A stretch of DNA of 64,000 nucleotides from Actinacidiphila alni (GTDB lineage Bacteria > Actinomycetota > Actinomycetes > Streptomycetales > Streptomycetaceae), in contig NZ_FONG01000001.1 in assembly GCF_900112845.1 (NCBI RefSeq), positions 434,001 to 498,000 on the forward strand, read 5' to 3'. The notes under the pieces were generated by a model, which searched no databases, was not told the DNA's origin, and was given only the letters and a program-made list of their open reading frames with translations. A program made the translations under genes and the position numbers. Below are positions 33,484 through 42,329 of this stretch, in pieces; the stretch's first letter is position 1; each line of letters begins with the position of its first letter.

Positions 33484-34305
33484 CTACTCCCGCGCGGCGG
33501 CGATCCGGTCGAGCCAGTCCCGCAGCAGCGCCTGCTCGTGCGGGCTCAGGGCGGTGGTGCCGGGGAGGGCGGCGCGCAGCGCCACGGCGGCGGTGACGGG
33601 TCCGGGGCCGGCGACGGCCGGGGTGTCGGTGGTGATCGCGGTGACGACCGCCTCGCGCGCCATGGCGGACAGTTCGGGGTCGCGGCGGTCGGCGGGCGTC
33701 GCGATCAGGGTGAGGGCGACGCCGTGGCCGGCGGCCCGCATGAGCTGGGAGGCGCGTTCCTCGCCGACCCGCAGCCGCCCGGCCTCGGCGACCCGCCGGA
33801 TGTGCCCGGCGAGGATCTCCAGCCCCGCGACCTCCGCGGGCGCCGGCGTGGCCCGGGGTTCGCCGTACATCACCAGGTACAGCGCCGGGTTGGCCAGGGC
33901 GAAGCCGATGTGCAGGTCCCAGCCGGTGCGCAGGTCGGCCACCGGGTCCGCGGTGGGCTCCAGGTCCGTCTTGCTGTCCAGATAGGCGGCGAAGCCGTCG
34001 GCGGCGACCGCGTCGAGCAGGCCCTGCTTGTCGCCGAAGAGCCGGTAGATCGTCGGCGCCTGCACCCCGGCCGCCGCGCCGACCACTCGGGTCGAGACGG
34101 CCTCCCGGCCGCCCTCGGCGAGCAGCTTGGCGGTGACGGCGAGGATGCGTTCGCGCGGCCCGCCGTCCCGGGCGCCGGCGCCCTGCCCACCGCCGTCATG
34201 AGCCCCGGCCCGGTCCGCGTCGACCCCGCCCGCATCGGCCCCATCCGCGCCGCCGCTGTCGCCGTCGTACGTGCCGCGCTCCGCCGTACCGCCTCCGTCG
34301 TCCAT
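33484..34305 (-). CDS. TetR-family regulator
   Basis: This 273-residue protein has a disordered Gly/Asp-rich N terminus (~50 residues), then the TetR helix-turn-helix (RERILAVTAKLLAEGGREAV, GVQAPTIYRLFGDKQGLLDA) and a helical ligand domain. It is transcribed divergently from an NmrA-like reductase, with an operator palindrome between them, so it most likely represses that gene and itself. ATG at 34305 is chosen; an upstream in-frame ATG at 34344 would overlap the operator. Confidence 0.9.
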   Translation of the reverse strand: MDDGGGTAERGTYDGDSGGADGADAGGVDADRAGAHDGGGQGAGARDGGPRERILAVTAKLLAEGGREAVSTRVVGAAAGVQAPTIYRLFGDKQGLLDAVAADGFAAYLDSKTDLEPTADPVADLRTGWDLHIGFALANPALYLVMYGEPRATPAPAEVAGLEILAGHIRRVAEAGRLRVGEERASQLMRAAGHGVALTLIATPADRRDPELSAMAREAVVTAITTDTPAVAGPGPVTAAVALRAALPGTTALSPHEQALLRDWLDRIAAARE

Positions 34306-34329
34306 GGTGACAACGGTAACAGGATCATT

Positions 34330-34379
34330 GTTAGCGCTGATCACGATTCCAGTGCTAGCGTGAAATGCGTTAGCACTGA
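34330..34379. promoter_or_regulatory. TetR operator region between divergent genes
   Basis: Three related half-sites are visible: GTTAGCGCTGA (34330-34340), CAGTGCTAGCG (34350-34360) and CGTTAGCACTGA (34368-34379). The last two form an inverted repeat matching in 10 of 11 bases around a 7-base centre. This AT-richer element lies between the TetR start and the reductase start and is the likely binding site of the TetR protein. Confidence 0.7.
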
Positions 34380-34402
34380 TTTATTGCACTCTGGAGGGCC
34401 TC

Positions 34403-35269
34403 ATGATCATCGTCACCGGAGCCACCGGGCAGCTCGGCCGGGACATCGTCGAACGCCTGCTGTCGTACGTCCCCGCCGAGCGGATCGGCGCCAGCGTCCG
34501 CGATCCCGGCAAGGCGCGTGACCTGCTCGACCGGGGCGTCCGCGTACGGCAGGGCGACTTCGCCGACCCCGCGGGCCTGGCGCACGCCTTCGAGGGCGCG
34601 TCGCAGGTGCTGGTCGTGTCCGCGGGCACCACCGGCGAGGCCGCGCTCGCCCTGCACCGTGCCGCGATCGACGCCGCCGTCGAGGCGGGCGCCCGCCGCG
34701 TCCTCTACACCAGCCACATGGGCGCGAGCCCGACCTCGCTCTTCGCACCGATGCCCGACCACGCGGCCACCGAGACCATGCTGCGCGAGTGCGGCACGGA
34801 CTGGACGTCGCTGCGCAACGGCTACTACGCCTCCTCGGCGATCATGCTGCTCGGCGATGCCGTACGGACCGGTGTGCTGGCGGCGCCGGAGGACGGCCCG
34901 ATCTCCTGGACCGCGCACGCGGACCTCGCCGAGGCCGCCGCCCGTGTCCTCGCCGCCGACGGCGGTCCGGTGGGTCCGACAGCGCCGCTGACCGGCGGCG
35001 AGGCGCTGGACCTCGCCGCGATAGCCGAGCTGGCCTCCGAGCTGTCCGGGCGGAAGGTCGAGCGGGTCGTCGTCACCGACGAGGAGTACCGCGCGAATCT
35101 GCTCGGGCACGGCGGGTCCGCATGGCTGGCGGACCTGCTGCTCGGGATGTTCGCCGCGAGCCGGCAGGGCGAGTTCGCACACGTCGACCCGGCGCTCGGC
35201 GAGCTGATCGGCCGCCCGCCGACCCCGTTCGAGGACGTGCTGAGGGCGGCGGTCACCGCCGCGCGCTGA
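34403..35269 (+). CDS. NmrA-like NAD(P)H-binding reductase
   Basis: This 288-residue protein starts MIIVTGATGQLGRDIVERLL, a GxxGxxG Rossmann motif, followed by SVRDPGKARDLLDRGVRVRQ and the VLYTSHMGASPTSLF segment typical of the NmrA/azoreductase-like branch of extended short-chain dehydrogenases. The family includes quinone oxidoreductases such as QorB. GGAGG precedes the ATG. It is regulated by the divergent TetR gene. The substrate is probably a quinone or other reactive electrophile. Confidence 0.88.
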   Translation: MIIVTGATGQLGRDIVERLLSYVPAERIGASVRDPGKARDLLDRGVRVRQGDFADPAGLAHAFEGASQVLVVSAGTTGEAALALHRAAIDAAVEAGARRVLYTSHMGASPTSLFAPMPDHAATETMLRECGTDWTSLRNGYYASSAIMLLGDAVRTGVLAAPEDGPISWTAHADLAEAAARVLAADGGPVGPTAPLTGGEALDLAAIAELASELSGRKVERVVVTDEEYRANLLGHGGSAWLADLLLGMFAASRQGEFAHVDPALGELIGRPPTPFEDVLRAAVTAAR

Positions 35270-35387
35270 CGCGCCCGCCCGCCGTACGGCCGCCTGACGT
35301 ATGACCACCGACGTCCGGCCGCCCGCCCGTACGACCACTGACGTCCGGCCCGCCGCTCGCCGTACGGCCGCCTGCTTCAATGAAGGA

Positions 35388-36284
35388 ATGAGCCTGGACG
35401 AACTGCGCACGCTCATCACCCGGCGGGTCCGTGACGGCGGCACGGACGCGCTCGACGGGGTGATGGTCTCGCTGGTCGACCGGGTCGCCGCCCCGTCCGA
35501 CTCCACCTCCGGCACCGTCTTCGCGCTGATCGCGCAGGGCGCGAAGAGCCTGGCCCTCGGTGACCGGGTGCACGAGTACCGGGCGGGACAGTATCTGGTG
35601 GCCTCCCTCGACCTGCCGGTCAACGGGCACTTCACCGAGGCGAGCCCGCAGCGCCCCGCGCTCGGCTTCGGCCTCGAACTGCGGCCGTCCGCGATCGCCG
35701 CGCTGCTGCTGGAGGCGCCGGAGTCCGGGGACGCGGGCCCGCGCGCCCGCGGCACGGCCCCGGCGCCGGGCATCGCGGTCAGCGACGCGTCCGCCGAACT
35801 GATCGACGCCGTCGTACGGATGCTGCGGTTGCCGGACCACCCGCGCGATCTGCCGGTGCTCGCGCCGATGATCGAGCGGGAGATCCTCTGGCGCTTGATC
35901 ACCGGCGAACAGGGCGCCACCGTACGTCAGTTGGGTCTCGCGGACAGCGGCCTCGCGCACATCGGCAGGACGGTCCGCTGGATCCGCGAGCACCACGCGG
36001 AGACGATCAGGGTCGGTGATCTGGCCCGGCTGTCCGGGATGAGCGTGTCGGCCTTCCACCGCAACTTCCTGGCGGTGACGGCGATGAGCCCGATCCAATT
36101 CCAGAAGCAGATCAGGCTCCAGGAGGCCCGGCTCCGCCTCGTCGCCCGCCCGGACGACGTGGCGGGCGCCGGGCACGCGGTCGGTTACGACAGCGCCTCG
36201 CAGTTCAGCCGCGAATACCGCCGCCAGTTCGGTACGTCGCCGGGCCGCGACGCCGCCCGGCTCCGGGCGGAGAGCACCGCCTGA
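35388..36284 (+). CDS. AraC-family regulator with AraC_N cupin domain
   Basis: This 298-residue protein has an N-terminal cupin of the AraC_N type (TVFALIAQGAKSLALGDRVH, QYLVASLDLPVNG) and a C-terminal double helix-turn-helix (IRVGDLARLSGMSVSAFHRN, GYDSASQFSREYRRQFG). Proteins of this type often activate oxidoreductase genes. ATG at 35388 is chosen (GAAGGA just upstream); the longer frame from 35301 is repetitive. It follows the reductase by 118 bp that contain two copies each of GCCGTACGGCCGCCTG and of a GACCACxGACGTCCGGCC unit. Confidence 0.9.
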   Translation: MSLDELRTLITRRVRDGGTDALDGVMVSLVDRVAAPSDSTSGTVFALIAQGAKSLALGDRVHEYRAGQYLVASLDLPVNGHFTEASPQRPALGFGLELRPSAIAALLLEAPESGDAGPRARGTAPAPGIAVSDASAELIDAVVRMLRLPDHPRDLPVLAPMIEREILWRLITGEQGATVRQLGLADSGLAHIGRTVRWIREHHAETIRVGDLARLSGMSVSAFHRNFLAVTAMSPIQFQKQIRLQEARLRLVARPDDVAGAGHAVGYDSASQFSREYRRQFGTSPGRDAARLRAESTA

Positions 36285-36343
36285 CCGCGCCCGCCCGGAC
36301 GCCGGTCCCGGCCTCACGTTGGTTGTCAGTGGGGTGCGCCATC

Positions 36344-36742
36344 ATGGCGCGCATGGAACCCGAGATACTCATCGGCGCCTGGCGGCGCCTGCTGATCAAC
36401 CCCCGTGCGACATGGGTGCTGTTCGCCCACGGCACCTGCGTCGTGCTGACCGCTCCCGACGGGGACCTGGCGGAGCAGGCCGTGCGGATCCTCCGGGACA
36501 GCGGACCCGTGCACGCGGGTTCCCCCGCCGGGGACTTCTCCGTCATCACCGCCGAGGACGGCGACGGCTGGGTGGTCACCAGCCACCACCCGGATGTGCT
36601 GACGTATGTGGCACGCGACGAGGTCGAGGAGGGCGGCGATCTCGCCGTCGGGCTGTTCGGCCGCTCCAAGCGGCACAGCGACGGCACGGAACTGACCGTC
36701 GTCCACGTCGAGGACAAGCGGGACGAAGCCGCTCAGGCGTGA
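36344..36742 (+). CDS. Conserved-looking hypothetical protein
   Basis: This 132-residue cytoplasmic protein begins MARMEPEILIGAWRRLLINP and has a beta-rich middle (TWVLFAHGTCVVLTAPDGDL, GDGWVVTSHHPDVLTYV) and a short acidic/basic tail. No known domain is recognised. Composition and codon bias are those of a real gene. ATG at 36353 is an alternative start. It is convergent with the hydrolase to its right and 60 bp after the AraC gene. Confidence 0.75.
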   Translation: MARMEPEILIGAWRRLLINPRATWVLFAHGTCVVLTAPDGDLAEQAVRILRDSGPVHAGSPAGDFSVITAEDGDGWVVTSHHPDVLTYVARDEVEEGGDLAVGLFGRSKRHSDGTELTVVHVEDKRDEAAQA

Positions 36743-36767
36743 GCGGAGCCCGCGCCTGTCCTGGAAC

Positions 36768-37619
36768 TCAGGCCCGGTCGAGGAACGAGGCGAGCGTCGC
36801 GGTGAAGCGGGCCGGGTCGTCGAGCCAGGGGAAGTGGCCGGCCGCGGCCTGAACGGTCAGGTCCGCGTGCGGGAAGAGGGCGGCGACCTCGGCCGCCGCG
36901 GGCGGCGGGGTGTTGAGGTCGGTCTCACCGGCCAGGACGAGGACGGGGGCGCCGAAGGCGGCGAGCGCCGCGCGTGTCGCGTCCGGGTCGAAGGCGTCCT
37001 CGGAGGCGAAGACCGCGCCGGCCGCCTCGTTCCGGTACGTCTCGCCCGCGTCCCGGTGGGCGCGGGCCGCGTCGTCCCAACGGCCGTAGAAGAAGGGGTC
37101 GATGGCGCGGAAGGTGGCGTCGTCGCCACGGCCTGCCACGACCGCCTCCAGGGCGGCGAACGCCTCGGGGAACCACGGCTCCGCCGCCCGCAGCCGCGCC
37201 GTCGCGACGCGCTGCTCCCCGGTGATCGTGACGCCGACGGCCCGGACGCTGGGCGTGATCAGCGCGAGCCGGCCCACCCGTTCGGGGTGGCGGGCCGCGT
37301 ACAGCACGGCGAGATTCGTCCCCGCCGAATGCCCGAGCAGATCCATCCGGTCAAGGCCCAGGTGCTCGCGCAGCGCCTCCACGTCGGCCACGACCAGATC
37401 GCAGCGGTAGGACGCCGGGTCGTCCGGGACCGCGGACGCGCCCGTGCCGCGCAGGTCCAGCAGGATCAGCCGCCGCGCCGCGGACAGCCCGCCGAGGTCG
37501 CCCAGATACGCGGACGCCTGCATCGGCCCGCCGGGCAGGCAGATCAGCGGCGGCCCGTCCCCGTCCCCGAGCACGTGGTACGCGAAGCGGGTCCCGTCGG
37601 GCGCGGTGAAGGAGGGCAT
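36768..37619 (-). CDS. Alpha/beta hydrolase (proline iminopeptidase-like)
   Basis: This 283-residue hydrolase has oxyanion-type LPGGPMQASAYLGDL, the nucleophile elbow LLGHSAGTNLAVL (Ser), a likely acid in LAGETDLNTPPP (Asp), and the base in AAAGHFPWLDD (His). The GGPG-like oxyanion and DLRGTGAS segment resemble proline iminopeptidases and related esterases. The triad is complete, so it should be active. ATG at 37619 is the family start. Downstream of the MFS gene on the same strand but separated by 155 bp of repeats. Confidence 0.88.
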   Translation of the reverse strand: MPSFTAPDGTRFAYHVLGDGDGPPLICLPGGPMQASAYLGDLGGLSAARRLILLDLRGTGASAVPDDPASYRCDLVVADVEALREHLGLDRMDLLGHSAGTNLAVLYAARHPERVGRLALITPSVRAVGVTITGEQRVATARLRAAEPWFPEAFAALEAVVAGRGDDATFRAIDPFFYGRWDDAARAHRDAGETYRNEAAGAVFASEDAFDPDATRAALAAFGAPVLVLAGETDLNTPPPAAAEVAALFPHADLTVQAAAGHFPWLDDPARFTATLASFLDRA

Positions 37620-37684
37620 GCGGCCGACTCTGTCAGCGGCCTCCGGGCCGGTCAAACGGCTTTCGGGGCCGACGGGGCGGGGCG

Positions 37685-37800
37685 TGACGCCCCGCCCGCG
37701 TGCGGGCTCGCTCACGTACGGGCCCGCTCGCGTATGCACCTGCCCGCGTACGCACCTGTCACGTACGGGCTCGCTCATGTGCGGGCCGGCGTCTCGGGCG
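37685..37800. repeat. CGTACGGGCTCGCTCA-type short repeats
   Basis: About five degenerate copies of a CGTACGGGCTCGCTCA or CGTACGCACCTG unit fill the gap after the MFS gene and overlap its last codons. No gene is present in the gap; the repeats could form a long imperfect hairpin that ends transcription. Confidence 0.5.
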
Positions 37801-39160
37801 CGGGACCGGTCGCGGTCCCGAGCCCGGTGGTGGGTCCGACCTCGGGTCCGACCTCGACCTCGGGTCCGGCCTTGGGCTCGGGTTCCGGCCGCGGCTCCGG
37901 CCCGGCCGGCCCGGCACCCTTCGTCCCGGCCCGCCACGGCAGCAGCAGCGGCGTCGCCAGCACGCACAGACCGGCGATCCCGATGGCGACACGGGGGCCG
38001 GTGAACGCGGCCAGCACCCCCCACAGCGCGGTCTGCGCGGCGATGCTGGCCTTGGTGGTGACCGACCACGCGGACAGTGTGCGGGCCACCCGGTCGGTCC
38101 CGGCGTGCTCCAGCCGGTAGGTGGCCAGCACCGGGTTGAACAGGGCGCACGCGGTGATCAGGCCCAGCTCGACGCCGATGACCAGCACGATCCCCGGCAG
38201 CCCCGGCCGTACGAAGACGAGGCCGAAGGACCAGACCGCGCGCAGCGTGCCGGACACGAGCAGCGCCTTTCGCTGCCCGACCCGTGCCACGAGACGGCGA
38301 GCCAGTCGCGAGCCGACGAGGCCGCCCACGCACGGCGCCGCGAAGACCAGGCCGTACTGCCACGGCGCGAAACCGAGGTCGCCGAGCAGCAGCACGGCGA
38401 GCGACGGTTCGGCGGCCATGATCAGCCCGTTGAAGACGGCCGTGTTGAAGAACAGCGGCCGCAGCCGCGGGCTGCCCAGGATGTACCGCCAGCCGTCCAG
38501 CAGGTCCCGGGCCCGGAACCGCTCGACGGGCCCGGCGCGCTCCGGAAGCGGTTCGCCGCCGCCGATCGCGCCCAGCCCGAGCGCCGAGAGCAGGAAGCTG
38601 ACGGCGTCGGCGAGCACTGTCGTCACCGGCCCGAGCAGCCCGATCGCGGCGCCGCCCAGCGGCGGCCCCAGCATCGTCGTCGTCCAGGACGTCGACTCGA
38701 ACCGCCCGTTGGCGACGAGCAGGTCCTCGCGCGGCACGAGCGACTTCAGATACGCCCCGCTCGCCGTCGTGAACGCGATGTCGGCGGCGCCGACGACGAC
38801 CGAGACGACCAGCAGCTGGGCGAAGCCGAGGCGGCCGACGGCGTACGCGACGGGGATGCTGAGCAGCAGCCCGCTGCGGACCAGGTCCATCGCGATCATC
38901 ACGGGCCGCTTGCGGCGGAATTCGATCCAGGGCCCGAGCGGCACCGCCACCAGTGCGCCCACCGCGAGGCCCGCGGCGGCCAGCACCGACACCTCGGTCG
39001 TCCCGGCGTGCAGGACGACGATCGCGATCAGCGGGAAGGCGCCGAACGCCAGCCGGGTGCCGAGGGCGCTGACGCCGTACGCCGCCCACAGCCAGCCGAA
39101 GCGCCGCCCCAGCGCGCCCGGCCGCCGCCCCGTCGCCGTCGCCACCGTCCCCGTCGTCAT
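37775..39160 (-). CDS. MFS transporter (MFS_3/EntS-like exporter)
   Basis: This 461-residue protein has ~12 membrane helices, the family start FGWLWAAYGVSALGTRLAFG, and the loop PLGPWIEFRRKRPVMIAMDL at the motif A position. This fold exports drugs or siderophores. The final ~45 residues are a Pro/Glu/Gly-rich tail (PEPRPEPEPKAGPEV) not found in the family, caused by extension into repetitive DNA. ATG at 39160 is chosen; GTG at 39190 is in frame. It is divergent from a LysR regulator that likely controls it. Confidence 0.88.
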   Translation of the reverse strand: MTTGTVATATGRRPGALGRRFGWLWAAYGVSALGTRLAFGAFPLIAIVVLHAGTTEVSVLAAAGLAVGALVAVPLGPWIEFRRKRPVMIAMDLVRSGLLLSIPVAYAVGRLGFAQLLVVSVVVGAADIAFTTASGAYLKSLVPREDLLVANGRFESTSWTTTMLGPPLGGAAIGLLGPVTTVLADAVSFLLSALGLGAIGGGEPLPERAGPVERFRARDLLDGWRYILGSPRLRPLFFNTAVFNGLIMAAEPSLAVLLLGDLGFAPWQYGLVFAAPCVGGLVGSRLARRLVARVGQRKALLVSGTLRAVWSFGLVFVRPGLPGIVLVIGVELGLITACALFNPVLATYRLEHAGTDRVARTLSAWSVTTKASIAAQTALWGVLAAFTGPRVAIGIAGLCVLATPLLLPWRAGTKGAGPAGPEPRPEPEPKAGPEVEVGPEVGPTTGLGTATGPAPETPART

Positions 39161-39288
39161 GCCGAGCGCACCCTTCGCCGTCACGTCCACCGGTCACCGG
39201 TCACCGCCGGCTTTCCGCCCGTCGGCGGGACCGGCGTGACCGTAGCGAGCCGCGGAGCACCGGATCAAACAACCGACACGCGGCCCGG

Positions 39289-39305
39289 CACAACGCGGCG
39301 TTGTG
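39289..39305. promoter_or_regulatory. 17-bp perfect palindrome, probable LysR operator
   Basis: CACAACGC and GCGTTGTG flank a single G with no mismatch. The site lies in the 209-bp gap between the divergent MFS and LysR genes, 65 bp before the LysR start, the usual position of a LysR recognition site. Confidence 0.7.
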
Positions 39306-39369
39306 CGACGGCGTCCCCTGTGGACGGACGGCGGGGGAGTGTCGTACCCCGCGGCTAGGGTCGGTCGGC

Positions 39370-40323
39370 GTGGACCTCGATGCCGTACGCACCTTCGTCG
39401 CCGCCGCGGACGCGGGGCAGTTCCAGCAGGCCGCCGCCGACCTGGCGGTCACCCAGCAGGCCGTCTCCAAGCGGGTCGCCGGCCTGGAGAAGGAGCTGGG
39501 GGTGCGGCTGTTCACCCGCACCGCGCGCGGCGCCCGGCTCACCATCGACGGGCAGGCGTTCCTGCCGCACGCCCGTGACCTGCTGCGGTCCGAGGAGCGG
39601 GCCGCCGCTTCCGTACGGCCGGGCCGGCGTGCGCTGCGGGTCGACGTGATCGGCCGGCGTCTCGCACCGGCCGCGCTGCTGCGCGATTTCCACCGGGCGC
39701 ACCCCGGTACCGAACTCGACGTCGTCACCCTCTTCGACGCCGACGCGGCCGTCGAGGCCGTCAGGGCCGGCACCATCGACGCGTCCTTCCGCGCGGTCAC
39801 CCAGCCGGGACGGCGGCTGCCCCACGGGGTGGTGGCCGAGCGTGTGCACAACGAACCGGTGCAGCTCCTCACCGGTCCGGCCCATGAATTCGCCGGCGCG
39901 GGACAGGTCGCGCCGGCCGATCTCGCCGGGCGGCGGATCTGGATGCCCGGCATCGTCCCCGGCACCGAATGGGCCGCCTATTACGCCGACCTCGGCGACG
40001 CCTTCGGCATCACCGTCGACCGTATCGGCCCGCACTTCGGCCTCGAACCGCTGCTCGACGTGATCGCGGACTCCGCGGCGCTGGCGACCTTCGTCGGCGA
40101 CGGCACCCGGCTCGTCTGGCCCGCCGACCACGGCCTGCGCCGGATCGACATGCGCGGACCGACACCGGTCTACCCGCACTCGCTGGTCTGGCACGCCGAC
40201 AATCCGCATCCGGCGCTCGCCGCGCTGCTGAGCCATCTGCGGGCGGCCTGGCCGTCCCGGCGCGGCGCGGGCATCTGGACCCCGGACTGGGTCCAGCCGC
40301 CCGCCGTCGGCGTCGCGTCCTGA
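39370..40323 (+). CDS. LysR-family regulator
   Basis: This 317-residue protein has the LysR helix-turn-helix (VRTFVAAADAGQFQQAAADL, VTQQAVSKRVAGLEKELG, LFTRTARGARLTIDG) and a substrate-binding-like domain. GTG at 39370 has no ribosome site, but TAGGGT lies 8 bp upstream, so the transcript may be leaderless with this as its -10. It is divergent from the MFS exporter and probably its activator or repressor. Confidence 0.9.
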   Translation: MDLDAVRTFVAAADAGQFQQAAADLAVTQQAVSKRVAGLEKELGVRLFTRTARGARLTIDGQAFLPHARDLLRSEERAAASVRPGRRALRVDVIGRRLAPAALLRDFHRAHPGTELDVVTLFDADAAVEAVRAGTIDASFRAVTQPGRRLPHGVVAERVHNEPVQLLTGPAHEFAGAGQVAPADLAGRRIWMPGIVPGTEWAAYYADLGDAFGITVDRIGPHFGLEPLLDVIADSAALATFVGDGTRLVWPADHGLRRIDMRGPTPVYPHSLVWHADNPHPALAALLSHLRAAWPSRRGAGIWTPDWVQPPAVGVAS

Positions 40324-40485
40324 GCCGTACGGGGCCCTCTGCGCCGGGCTCTCCGTACGGGGGGTCTCCGTGCGGAGCCGGACACCCGTCCGACCTGGGC
40401 CGACCGGTGCCCGGCCCGGACGGCGGCGGGCCCTCGCGAGCGTATTCTGCGGATACCGTGACCGGCCGTCCGAGGGAGCCGTCGT

Positions 40486-41493
40486 ATGTCCTGGTGGACC
40501 AGCCGCCTTCTGCATGTGCGGCGCGCCGAGGGCGAGACGTTCCTCTTCCGGCGCAAGAAGACGTACGCGATCGATCCCGCCTTCGGCGACGCGCGCCTCG
40601 TGGCGATGCGGACGGCGGCCAAGGAAGGCATCGGGCAGTGGCCGGTGATCCGCGGTCACCTGGCCGCCGCGGTGGGCGACGGCGAGGATCTGACCTTCCT
40701 GCTGGACGGCCTCGCGACCGTCTCGGGGCCGGAGCGCTGGCTCGGCGAGGCGGCCGCGGCGGCTCCCGACGACGCGCTGCCGCTGCTGGCCTCCGGCGCC
40801 CGGCACGTGGAGTGGGCGTGGCACGCCAGGACCGGTCTCGCGGCGGAGTACGTGTCCGACGAGCAGTGGAAGCTCTTCCGCGCCCGGCTGACGACCGCCG
40901 AGGAGTTGCTGCTCGACGTCGCCGAGCGCGAGCCGGAGTGGGCCGCGCCCTGGTACTACCTCCAGATCTGCGGGCGCGGCCTCCAGGTCGCCGACGACGT
41001 CGCCGAGAGCCGCTTCGCGGCGACGCTGCGCCGCTCGCCCGGCCACACCGCCGCCCACCGGCAGCACTTGCAGCAGCTCAGCGCCAAGTGGGGCGGTTCG
41101 CACGAGCGGATGCACGCCTTCGCCCGTGAGGCGATGCTCGGCGCCCGTGCGGGCAGCCCGCTCGGGCAGCTCGTCGCCCAGGCCCACCTGGAGGAGTGGC
41201 TCGACCAAGGCGGCGACCCGGAATCGCCGTACCTGAGCGGTACGGAGGTGCTCGCCGCTCTCAACCAGGCCGCCGCACGGTCCGTCTACCACGCGGACTT
41301 CGTCCGCCGCCTGGACTGGCCGCGCGCCTTCAACACCTTCGCGATGGCCTTCGCGCTGGCCGGGGACGACCGGCTCGCGCGGCCGCTCTTCCGGGTGCTG
41401 GGCGACCGGGCCACCGAGCTGCCCTGGGCGTATCTCGACGGGCAGTCGCCGATGGTGCCCTTCCTCGCGTGGCGCGGGCGGGTCGGCGCCTGA
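40486..41493 (+). CDS. Hypothetical helical protein (DUF4034-like)
   Basis: This 335-residue soluble protein has helical repeats reminiscent of DUF4034 proteins: HVEWAWHARTGLAAEYVSDE, TAEELLLDVAEREPEWAAPW, HAFAREAMLGARAGSPL. The family is of unknown function. No catalytic motif is visible. ATG at 40486 follows GGGAG at short distance. It is a single gene between the LysR and GNAT genes; the DUF4034 match is from memory of family style and is not certain. Confidence 0.75.
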   Translation: MSWWTSRLLHVRRAEGETFLFRRKKTYAIDPAFGDARLVAMRTAAKEGIGQWPVIRGHLAAAVGDGEDLTFLLDGLATVSGPERWLGEAAAAAPDDALPLLASGARHVEWAWHARTGLAAEYVSDEQWKLFRARLTTAEELLLDVAEREPEWAAPWYYLQICGRGLQVADDVAESRFAATLRRSPGHTAAHRQHLQQLSAKWGGSHERMHAFAREAMLGARAGSPLGQLVAQAHLEEWLDQGGDPESPYLSGTEVLAALNQAAARSVYHADFVRRLDWPRAFNTFAMAFALAGDDRLARPLFRVLGDRATELPWAYLDGQSPMVPFLAWRGRVGA

Positions 41494-41590
41494 GCCGTGG
41501 GCCCGGGAAAACCGCTGTTCCGCGGAGCGGCGCTGCGGTAAGTCTGCTGGGTCGTGCGGGACACGCCCGTCACCGTCTGTGGAGGATGAG

Positions 41591-42151
41591 ATGTTCGCGA
41601 TGTCGCTGGGGGACGGGGCCGAGCTGGGACCGCTGGAGCCCTGGCAGGCCGAGGAGTTCCTCGCCCACATGGACCGCGGGCGCGAGTACGTCGGACAGCA
41701 CATCGGGCTCGCCGACGCCACCGCCGACCTGGACTCGACCCGGGCCTGGCTCCAGTCCTACGCCGACAAGACCGCCGCCGACGCCGGCCGGCTCTACAGC
41801 ATCCGGCTGGACGGCGTCCTCGTCGGCGGCGTCCTCTTCCGGCTCTTCGACGCGAAAGCCGGCACCGCCGAGGTGGGCTGCTGGCTCGAACCCGCCGCCG
41901 CCGGCCGCGGCCTGGTCACCCGTGCCGCTCGCGCCATCATCGACTGGGCCGTCCTCGAACGCGGCATCCACCGCGTCGAATGGCTCGTGTCCGCCGCCAA
42001 CACCCCCAGCATCAACGTCGCCAAACGCCTCGGCATGACCCGCGACGGCGTCCTCCGCTCCAACTACACCCACCGCGGCACCCGCCAGGACACCGAGGTC
42101 TGGTCCGTCCTGTCCCCCGAATGGCGCGAATCCCGCTCCGCGGGGGCCTGA
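41591..42151 (+). CDS. GNAT acetyltransferase (RimJ/RimL type)
   Basis: This 186-residue enzyme has the GNAT core: LGPLEPWQAEEFLAHMDRGR at the start, CoA-binding EVGCWLEPAAAGRGLVTRAA (the GRGLVTRA loop), and IHRVEWLVSAANTPSINVAK with RLGMTRDGVLR at the end, as in ribosomal-protein N-terminal acetyltransferases. It transfers acetyl from acetyl-CoA to an amine. ATG at 41591 is preceded by GGAGG with 5-bp spacing; an upstream in-frame GTG at 41579 is less likely. Confidence 0.92.
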   Translation: MFAMSLGDGAELGPLEPWQAEEFLAHMDRGREYVGQHIGLADATADLDSTRAWLQSYADKTAADAGRLYSIRLDGVLVGGVLFRLFDAKAGTAEVGCWLEPAAAGRGLVTRAARAIIDWAVLERGIHRVEWLVSAANTPSINVAKRLGMTRDGVLRSNYTHRGTRQDTEVWSVLSPEWRESRSAGA

Positions 42152-42329
42152 GCCGAACTAGGCAGCCGCGATCGGCACCGCCCGGAGGCCCGGCTCGGCC
42201 GGTCGAGGCCGACCCGCTTGCTGTCGTCGGTCGCGGCCTCGCGCCGATGCGGGCGGTGCGGCCCGGGGTGTGGGGCGTGCGCGGGTCCGGCTCCGACGGA
42301 CCGGCGGCCGGGCGTGGGAGACTCGGCGG

